NCBI GenBank assembly: GCA_028829895.1 | Contig: CM054183.1 | Coordinates: forward strand, 70,679,071 to 70,743,070 | DNA from: Sinotaia quadrata | Lineage: Eukaryota; Mollusca; Gastropoda; Architaenioglossa; Viviparidae | Length of the DNA stretch: 64,000 nucleotides | Direction of reading: 5' to 3' | Part shown: positions 57,500 through 64,000 of the stretch, piece after piece | Position numbering within the stretch: position 1 is the first letter of the stretch | How the letters are laid out: each line of letters opens with the position of its first letter | Program-made: the position numbers and the translations under genes | Notes under the pieces: model-generated | The model's database searches: none | Told to the model about the DNA's origin: nothing | Seen by the model: the letters and a program-made list of their open reading frames with translations, nothing else

Positions 57500-58105
57500 G
57501 TGAGTTCATTTTGTGCAATTCAGGCCATCTTATGCAATTTAGCTCATTTTGTAGAGTAAAGGCAATTGTGTGTTGTTCTGGTCATCTTGTTTTGTTCATG
57601 CCATCTGATTTAGTTCAGGCCATCTTGTGTAGTTCAGTCCATCTTGTGCAGTTCAGGCCATCTTGTGTAGTTCAGACCATCTTGTGCAGTTCAGGCCTTC
57701 TTGTGTAGTTCAGGCCATCTTGTGCAGTTCATGCAATCTTGTGTAGTTCAGGTCATCTTGTGCAGTTCATGCAATCTTGTGCAGTTCAGGCCATCTTGTG
57801 CAGCTCAGGCCATCTTGTGTAGTTCAGGCCATCTTGTGCAGTTCGGGCCATCTTGTGTAGTTCAGGCCTTCTTGTGCAGTTCATGCAATCTTGTGTAGTT
57901 CAGTCCATCTTGTGCAGTTCAGGCCATCTTGTGCAGTTCAGGCAATCTTGTGTAGTTCATGCCATCTTGTGCAGTTCAGGCTATCTTGTGTAGTTCAGGC
58001 CATCTTGTACAGTTCATGCAATCTTGGGTAGTTCAGGCCAATTTGTGCAGTTCATGCAATCTTGTGCAGTTCAGGCAATCTTGTGTAGTTCAGGCCATCT
58101 TGCCG
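57500..58105. repeat. 19-bp minisatellite, ~30 copies
   Basis: Unit GTTCAGGCCATCTTGTGTA, with GTGTA/GTGCA and GGCC/TGCA variants alternating irregularly. The shortest-period minisatellite in the window with a long copy number. Confidence 0.96.
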
Positions 58106-58159
58106 CACTAGTCCTTGGGTTATACAATTGTTGAACGATGGCGCCGTTTAGATGACCAT

Positions 58160-58625
58160 CCAGTAGCAGCACATTCCATATATATATAATATTTGTCAGC
58201 ACCGCAATCCATTATATCTGTGTGGTAGCGGACCCTCCCCCCAAAAATATATATATATATCAGCACTCCAATCCATTTCAAGTAGTGGTAGCAGACCCCC
58301 CCCCCCTAGAATTATTTATCAGCTCTCCAATCCACTATATCTAAGAGGTTGCGGCCCCCCCCCCAAAAAAAAAAATGTATATATATATCAAAACCACAAT
58401 CCATTAAAGTAGTATCACCCCTAACATATGTTTTTATCAACACCCAAATCCATTCTTTATAACTTTTAGCAGCCCCCCTCCGCCCCCATCCACTTAAAAG
58501 TATATATTTATCAACACCCAATCCAGTATATCTAAGTGGTAACAGCAGCCCCACCCCACCCCGAAAAAAAAGTGTATTTATTTGCACCCCAATCTATAAG
58601 TGGTAGCAGATAGAAAACATACATA
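58160..58625. repeat. Degenerate repeat with poly(C) and (AT) tracts
   Basis: About seven units of 55-75 bp: CAATCCATT..GTAGCAGACC, a C-run (up to 10), an A-run and TATATATATATCA. C-runs vary from unit to unit. Confidence 0.8.
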
Positions 58626-58779
58626 GTTAACAGTAGTCTATTGCATTATAGCTAAAATACAGCAACTTGACTATAATCAAAACTAGTAATAGTCCAATCC
58701 ATCAAATATCTCTGGTAAAATCCTGCACTATAATACCCACCCGTCCATACATCACTCCAGCAGCAGTCCACAGCATATT

Positions 58780-59095
58780 AATATATATTATTATAATAGC
58801 CCACTCATAATATTTATCAAACAGCAGACCACAATATAAAAATATATATAATTAATAATAGCCCACTCATAATATCTATCAAACAGCAGACCACAACATA
58901 TACATATATATAATTAATAATAGCCCACTCATAATATCTATCAAACAGCAGACCACAACATACATATACATATATATAATTAATAGTAGCCCACTTATAA
59001 TATCTATCAAACAGCAGACCACAACATATACATATATATAATTAATAATAGCCCACTCATAATATCTATCAAACAGCAGACCACAACATATAATT
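58780..59095. repeat. ~62-bp minisatellite, 5 copies
   Basis: Unit ATATATAATTAATAATAGCC then CACTCATAATATCTATCAAA then CAGCAGACCACAACATA. Confidence 0.95.
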
Positions 59096-59249
59096 TAAAG
59101 TCGCCCACTCCGTATCTTTCTAGAAGAAAACAACCGAAATATCTGATTATTAGTGACCTATTCCACTGCATTTAGCTAATGAACACTGGCAGCAAGATAT
59201 GTAATTAATAGTACTTATATGTAATTAGTAGTAATTAATATACATTTGA

Positions 59250-59425
59250 CAGCAACCATCTCTATACGTTTGGTATCAGTCCACTCCATAATATACGTTT
59301 GCTAGTAGCCCACTCTATACGTTTGGTATCAGTCCACTCCATAATATACGTTTGCTAGTAGCCCACTCTATACGTTTGGTATCAGTCCACTCCATAATAT
59401 ACGTTTGCTAGTAGCCCACTCTATA
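59250..59425. repeat. 53-bp minisatellite, ~3 copies
   Basis: Unit TACGTTTGGTATCAGTCCAC then TCCATAATATACGTTTGCTA then GTAGCCCACTCTA. Confidence 0.95.
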
Positions 59426-59800
59426 GTACCTAATTAGTTGCAGCATAATATGTGTTAATGATTCATAAAATTGCACACCATGATATATGTTTAACAGAAC
59501 TCTAATCCTTATCATTTAAATACGTTAGCCTGTCACGTAATGGTTTATGTAGTCCACCCCTCCTCTAAAAATAGACTACACGTAAACCTACCTACTAGAA
59601 CGGCTGATCCTTATTCCTAGGCTGGAAACACACCTGAATGTTCCAGACAACTCACTAAACTAACCAGTCAAAGTACAGCTCAGCCACGTGAAGGAATGCA
59701 TCAGAAACGCACCTGGAAATTGTTAGTCGAATGCAGCTGACTGCCGAGACAACGCGTATTTTGGCTTCCGGTGTTGACAAAGTATATTCTTAACCCTATC
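59426..59800. other. Unique sequence, no gene seen
   Basis: A more GC-balanced patch at 59,600-59,780 without an open frame or recognised element. Confidence 0.4.
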
Positions 59801-59814
59801 CATGATATCTAATA

Positions 59815-60520
59815 TCACAGTAATTGCCCTTTGGCACTACCATCATATCTAACTAATATCACATCAATAGGTCTTAGGCACAATCATCATATATTAACCT
59901 AACATCACTGAAATAGGCCTTAGGTATAACTAGGACATCGTAAACTAATACGACAGCAATCGGCACAACCACCATATCTGAAGCTAATATCACAGCAAGA
60001 GGAGTTTGATACAACCACCATATCTGAAACTAATATCACAGCAAGAGGAGTTTGATACAACCACCATATCTGAAGCTAATACCACAGCAAGAGGACTTTG
60101 GCACAACCACCATATCTGAAGCTAATACCACAGCAAGAGGACTTTGGCACAACCACCATATCTGAAGCTAATACCACAGCAAGAGGACTTTGGCACAACC
60201 ACCATATCTGAAGCTAATACCACAGCAAGAGGACTTTGGCACAACCACCATATCTGAAACTGATATCACAGCAAGAGGACTTTGGCACAACTACCATATC
60301 TGAAACTAATAGCACAGCAAGAGGAGTTTGATACAACCACCATATCTGAAACTAATATCACAGCAAGAGGAGTTTGATACAACCACGATATCTGAAACTA
60401 ATATCACAGCAAGAGGAGTTTGATACAACCACCATATCTGAAACTAATATCACAGCAAGAGGAGTTTGATACAACCACGATATCTGAAACTAATATCACA
60501 GCAAGAGGAGTTTGGTACGA
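59815..60520. repeat. 47-bp minisatellite, ~14 copies
   Basis: Unit ACCACCATATCTGAAACTAA then TATCACAGCAAGAGGAGTTT GATACAA. Two subtypes in blocks: AAACTAATATC with AGTTTGAT, and AAGCTAATACC with ACTTTGGC. 5' units are diverged. Confidence 0.96.
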
Positions 60521-60794
60521 CAAGCTTTCTCACATCAATTTCCATGCATAGAATGTGAAAAACTGATTTTGTACAAATCATCTTCATAGATTATGAGAAG
60601 TATTTTGTTTGTAGCTCTTTGGAAAATGAATCGCCATCTTTCTTGTAAAGATGAATTTTTCACCACCAAATTGTTCTACAATTTCACACTTTGAATGCGT
60701 AGCATTTTAAAATCAAACTAGTCAATTTTGTAATTCCGGAAACGCAACGTGCATACACACAATACGCTGCCAACCACACACACGCTCTTCTCAC

Positions 60795-60930
60795 ATTATA
60801 TTATTATTTAATATTTTATATTTTCTATTAACTTCTCACATTATATTATTATTTTATATTCTATACTCTCTGTTAACTTCTTACTTTATATTATTATTTT
60901 ATATTCTATATTCTCTATTAACTTTTTCAG
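60795..60930. repeat. ~46-bp AT-rich minisatellite, 3 copies
   Basis: Unit ACTTCTCACATTATATTATT then ATTTTATATTCTATA. 60,521-60,794 is unique. Confidence 0.9.
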
Positions 60931-61164
60931 CGTTGGTTCTTTATCATTTGATTCACCATTTGTTATATGTAGCACATCTGCCATGTTGCCATTCTGTTGA
61001 ATATTTATTCTAAGAACTCACTCTGGAGATACTACCTCCATTTCTCAGTCCTTTATTCAGCCGTTACGGTTACTTCCCGCTGGTAAAAGTGAGTGAGCGC
61101 GCTTCCTGCCCATCCATCATTCTCCTCCTTGATCGAAGAATTCCATTCCTTGACCTTTAAAATT

Positions 61165-61235
61165 AGTTTTCTCTCAACTTTAGCTTTCCTATATATATAT
61201 ATTATAACACTTACTTTTCTCTCAGCTTTAGCTTT

Positions 61236-61301
<66 letters not shown>

Positions 61302-61326
61302 CACTTACTTTTCTCTCAGCTTTAGC

Positions 61327-61363
<37 letters not shown>

Positions 61364-61600
61364 CACTTACTTTTCTCTCAGCTTTAGCTTTCCTATATAT
61401 ATATTATAACACTTACTTTTCTCTCAACTTTAGCTTTCCTATATATATATTATAACACTTACTTTTCTCTCAACTTTAGCTTTCCTATATATATATTATA
61501 ACACTTACTTTTCTCTCAACTTTAGCTTTCCTATATATATATATTATAACACTTACTTTTCTCTCAGCTTTAGCTTTCCTATATATATTACAATATGACA
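61165..61600. repeat. ~46-bp minisatellite with expandable (AT)n
   Basis: About eight units of ACACTTACTTTTCTCTCAAC then TTTAGCTTTCCTATATATAT. In the second unit the AT run has expanded to ~67 bp (61,231-61,297), in the third to ~33 bp. It shows a microsatellite growing inside a minisatellite. Confidence 0.96.
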
Positions 61601-61845
61601 ATTACACTATGTAACACAATTTTTGTTCCTGGCTTCTAAGTGTTATATTTCAATTGCTTATGTCTAAAGTACGTGAAAAAATGACTTCATTAAGCACAAA
61701 CTTTGCTTACACGACAACAGCACGAAGAAAACTCGTTTTTTTGTGAAAATAGAACGAATTTATTTCATTTTCGTCATTATGATCAGGTAAAAACAAAAAT
61801 TGCACAAGGAATAGACAAACACAGTCGGAAACCACTCAACAAGGT

Positions 61846-63048
61846 TCAGAAATGTGTAGATTTTCTAGATTTACGATTGTACTGTGAATCACTCTCTCGA
61901 AGTAGCCCCCAAATGTAGTCCCCCATCATGTTTTCGTTATACTGTCCTTGGTAACGACGTTCAAAGTTCAATATATCTTGATGAAAGCGCTCGCCTTGCT
62001 CCTCCGAGTAAGCGCCCATGTTCTCCTTGAATTTGTCGAGATGCGAATTAAGGATATGGACTTTCAGAGACATTCTGCATCCCATTGTGGCGTAATTCTT
62101 TATGAGAGTCTGCACCAACTCCACATAGTTTTCAGCTTTGTGATTACCTAGGAAGCCCTGAATAACTGCAACGAAACTGCTCCGAGCCACTCTCTCCGTC
62201 CTGTTCAACAGCTTTGCGAAATCCTCACATTCTATGATCTGCTTGATCTGTGGTCCGACGAATATACCAGCCCTGACCTTAGCCTCGGACAGCTTTGGAA
62301 AAAGATCTTGGAGGTATTGAAATGCTGCTGACTCCTTGTCAAGAGCAGTGACAAATTGCTTAATGAGGCCTAACTTGATGTGCAGCGGTGGCATAAGCAC
62401 TTTATGAGGTTCTATCAGCGGCGCCCATTTCACATTGCTCTTCCCAACAGAAAACTCGGTCCGTTGTGGCCAGTCCTTTGTGTGATAATGCGCCTTAGTG
62501 TCACGGCTGTCCCAGAGACAGAGGAAACAAGGAAATTTCGTGAAACCTCCTTGAAGACCCATGAGGAATGATACCATTTTGAAGTCAACGATGACCTCCC
62601 ATCCGTAGTCATACTTTAATGCACTCAGCAACATTTTGACACTGGTGTAGTCCTCTTTGAGATGCACACAGTGGGCCATCGGGAGAGACGGGTAGTTGTT
62701 TCCATTGTGAAGCAACACGGTTTTGAGGCTCCGGGATGAACTGTCTATGAATAGGCGCCATTCAATAGGATTACATGCGATACCTATAGCCTGGAATAGA
62801 CCGGCAACATCGTTGCAGAAGCACAGCCCATCACGCTGACTGAAGAAGTTGGAGAATCTTTGATGCCGCTTCCTCTGATCCATGACTTGTACGCTATCAT
62901 CAACCAAGTTCCAATGTTTGAGCCTGGATATCAGAAGCTCAGCATTCGATTTCGTAAGCCCGAGGTCCCTAATTAAATCGTTCACCTCTTTCTGGTTAGG
63001 GAAGTACGGCTTTCTATCCCCAACTTCATCTGCGGAATCATAGTCCAT
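61846..63048 (-). CDS. Transposase-like protein of a multicopy invertebrate family (400 aa, N-truncated)
   Basis: I recognise this as a family repeated in many invertebrate genomes and annotated only as uncharacterised. Visible blocks: WRLFIDSSSRSLK (D102), VIVDFKMVSFLMGLQ (D155), then FPCFLCLWDSR with C174, C177, D180 and HYH (187-189), PPLHIKLGLIKQF (221-233), GIFVGPQI (261-268), FLGNHKAENY (299-308), MSLKVHILNSHLD (326-338), SEEQGERFHQD (348-358; E350/E353) and YQGQYN before a basic C-terminus. Two spaced aspartates, a Cys/His insertion after the second and a late GERFH glutamate resemble an RNase H-fold DDE transposase (inference). The frame is intact to its stop, but relatives have a ~120-residue cysteine module ahead of it; here that is missing. 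MDYDS (63,046-63,048) is the first in-frame Met. The frame is open back to TGA near 63,112. Confidence 0.8.
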   Translation of the reverse strand: MDYDSADEVGDRKPYFPNQKEVNDLIRDLGLTKSNAELLISRLKHWNLVDDSVQVMDQRKRHQRFSNFFSQRDGLCFCNDVAGLFQAIGIACNPIEWRLFIDSSSRSLKTVLLHNGNNYPSLPMAHCVHLKEDYTSVKMLLSALKYDYGWEVIVDFKMVSFLMGLQGGFTKFPCFLCLWDSRDTKAHYHTKDWPQRTEFSVGKSNVKWAPLIEPHKVLMPPLHIKLGLIKQFVTALDKESAAFQYLQDLFPKLSEAKVRAGIFVGPQIKQIIECEDFAKLLNRTERVARSSFVAVIQGFLGNHKAENYVELVQTLIKNYATMGCRMSLKVHILNSHLDKFKENMGAYSEEQGERFHQDILNFERRYQGQYNENMMGDYIWGLLRESDSQYNRKSRKSTHF

Positions 63049-63143
63049 ATCTCCAGTATCTGCCTTGCTATCTGACTTGCTGCTGTCTCCTGAAGATGGC
63101 CGATGAATGAATCAGCTGGATGCAAACAATCTCTTGATGCCAT
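63049..63143 (-). pseudogene. Residual N-terminus of the transposase-like gene, out of frame
   Basis: An ATG at 63,141-63,143 starts MASRDCLHPADSFI, matching how the N-terminal cysteine module of this family begins (compare the C-x7-C pattern in the 25.3-kb copy). After about 14 codons the reading shifts: continuing in the ATG frame ends at a stop near 62,982, while the 400-aa frame enters at HRPSSGDSSKSDS. The module between is absent from the DNA, so a deletion fused the first codons to the linker, one frame off. Confidence 0.7.
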
Positions 63144-63230
63144 ATCAAATAAATAACTTCTCTTCAACTACGAATCGTTATCCTTTCAGTCTGCAATAAC
63201 ACGAATTGGAATCTTGGTTCGAGACACCTG

Positions 63231-63240
63231 TGCTTTTATC
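63231..63240 (-). promoter_or_regulatory. TATA-like box
   Basis: GATAAAAGCA on the minus strand, about 90 nt upstream of the ATG at 63,143 and 18 bp downstream of the heat-shock-element array, the arrangement of a classical hsp70-type promoter. Confidence 0.45.
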
Positions 63241-63256
63241 TTGTACAGCTACTTTT

Positions 63257-63351
63257 GGAACGTTCAAGAACGTTCTAGAAAGTTCTGAGAGTTTCTCGAA
63301 AGTTCTGGAAGTTTCTTGAACGTTCTAGAGTGTTCAGGAGAATTGTAGAAA
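63257..63351. promoter_or_regulatory. Extended heat-shock element array (about 19 pentamers)
   Basis: GAA and TTC alternate every 5 bp: GAA at 63,258, TTC 63,263, GAA 63,268, TTC 63,273, GAA 63,278, TTC 63,283, (AGA 63,288), TTC 63,293, GAA 63,298, TTC 63,303, GAA 63,308, TTC 63,313, GAA 63,318, TTC 63,323, GAG 63,328, TTC 63,333, GAG 63,338, TTG 63,343, GAA 63,348. That is 15 perfect of 19 in one unbroken phase. The known HSF1 site is three or more inverted nGAAn units. A further GAA-TTC-GAA triplet lies at 63,407-63,419. Placement just above a TATA-like box and the transposase-like gene suggests stress-inducible transcription. Alternatively it is a 10-bp satellite (GTTCTAGAAA) that mimics HSEs. 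Confidence 0.75.
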
Positions 63352-63420
63352 CATGTGGACAACTCTAGCAGTTCAGGGAGGAAGTTTGGCATTGAAAGCA
63401 AATCGAGAATTTTCTCGAAC

Positions 63421-63734
63421 ACACGCGATTTTCCAAATTTCATTCCCGGTCACAGATGCAAAGTTTTTCTGGAATAACAGCGATTTCCTTTCTGTTCTAG
63501 ACCTAACGGATTAGGAAAACACACTTTCAACCCAGGAACAGAACAAAAGTGAAAATTTGTTACATAGTGTTATTTTTCTTTCGGCTTTAGCTTTCAATAT
63601 AATAAAATTATTCTTTTTAGACCTATGCTTTCAGTTATATATCAAACTTTAAGTATAGAAGCACTTATTCTTTCAAGTAATAATGCAAACCTTTTAGAAT
63701 CACAGACAGTGAAATAATGCAATGTCATCGTCAC
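63421..63734. other. Upstream flank, no gene seen
   Basis: AT-rich. No target duplication or inverted repeat that would mark the outer end of a transposon containing the gene could be identified by eye. Confidence 0.4.
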
Positions 63735-63960
63735 GTGATAAGACGTTTTCCACCTATGGAAGTATTATGTGACTATAAATGTTTTCTTTAAACTTCTGGA
63801 AGAAAGAAAACGTTTACTGTGCATATCTGCCAAGTGAGAGAGACGAGTGTTGTCTTCTGGAGAATTATAATTGTTAATAACGTAAACTAAGATACGTATC
63901 ACTTGTCATTAGTTATGAGTGATTAATTAATAATAATAATAACCATTAACTAAGGGAGTT
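63735..63960 (-). mobile_element. Dispersed repeat B, copy 5
   Basis: On the plus strand: GAAGTATTATGTGACTATAA, GAAAGAAAACGTTTAC, ATATCTGCCAAGTGAGAG, TTGTTAATAACGTAAAC, CACTTGTCATTAGTTATGAG, TGATTAATTAATAATAATAA and CCATTAACTAAGGGAG, the same as 18.23-18.41 kb and complementary to 12.4 kb. It lacks the CCCCCATCCA end. Confidence 0.78.
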
Positions 63961-64000
63961 AGTTATGAGTGATTAATTAATAATAATAATAACCATTAAC
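63911..64000. repeat. 50-bp tandem repeat reaching the window edge
   Basis: AGTTATGAGTGATTAATTAA starts at 63,911 and again at 63,961, so the outer end of repeat B is itself tandemly repeated here. The array may continue past 64,000. Confidence 0.85.

Overview
This window looks like intergenic or intronic DNA from an invertebrate animal. It is AT-rich, has no bacterial-style gene packing, is full of (CA)n, (CT)n, (CTAT)n and (AT)n microsatellites, and holds at least 50 separate minisatellite arrays (mostly 19-71 bp units) that fill over a third of the sequence. The only long convincing reading frames belong to a multicopy, transposase-like family that I associate from memory with arthropods, cnidarians and other invertebrates. 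Low-complexity frames such as runs of SLSL or IYIY are also typical of cephalopod-like genomes. The sequence alone does not settle the phylum.

Layout. 0-12 kb: minisatellites, a 2.3-kb unique block (8.2-10.5 kb), and a fragment of dispersed repeat B at 7.5 kb. 12.4-14.25 kb: a composite repeat ordered B, minisatellites, A. 15.04-18.44 kb: a second composite in the opposite orientation, split by a 1.6-kb insertion and carrying a 219-bp mariner-like MITE. 18.6-20.1 kb: a 36-39 bp array interrupted by an LTR-retrotransposon-like fragment. 21-22.15 kb: a less AT-rich block that resembles a promoter plus 5' exon ending ATG/GTAAGT. 23.6-25.3 kb: a broken copy of the transposase-like gene (minus strand). 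26-44 kb: almost continuous minisatellites, including a 2.8-kb nested 71-bp/25-bp array and nine identical 60-bp units. 44.0-45.0 kb: another copy of repeat A. 46-50 kb: arrays and polypyrimidine DNA. 50.9-52.06 kb: a third B, minisatellite, A composite. 53.2-61.6 kb: more arrays. 61.8-63.4 kb: a near-intact transposase-like gene on the minus strand, with a very long heat-shock-element array directly upstream. 63.7-64.0 kb: another B copy.

The two transposase-like loci are diverged relatives, not a recent duplication. The 24-kb copy keeps the cysteine-rich N-terminal module but is broken by stops and frameshifts. The 62-kb copy has an intact 400-residue catalytic-like region but has lost the N-terminal module at a precise junction. 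The most unusual points are the roughly 95-bp run of alternating GAA/TTC pentamers 18 bp upstream of a TATA-like box at the 62-kb gene, and the recurring A-minisatellite-B composite in which the flanks are conserved but each copy carries a different minisatellite. Nearly all other open frames are by-products of arrays whose unit length is a multiple of three. Small exon-like frames are listed with low confidence.
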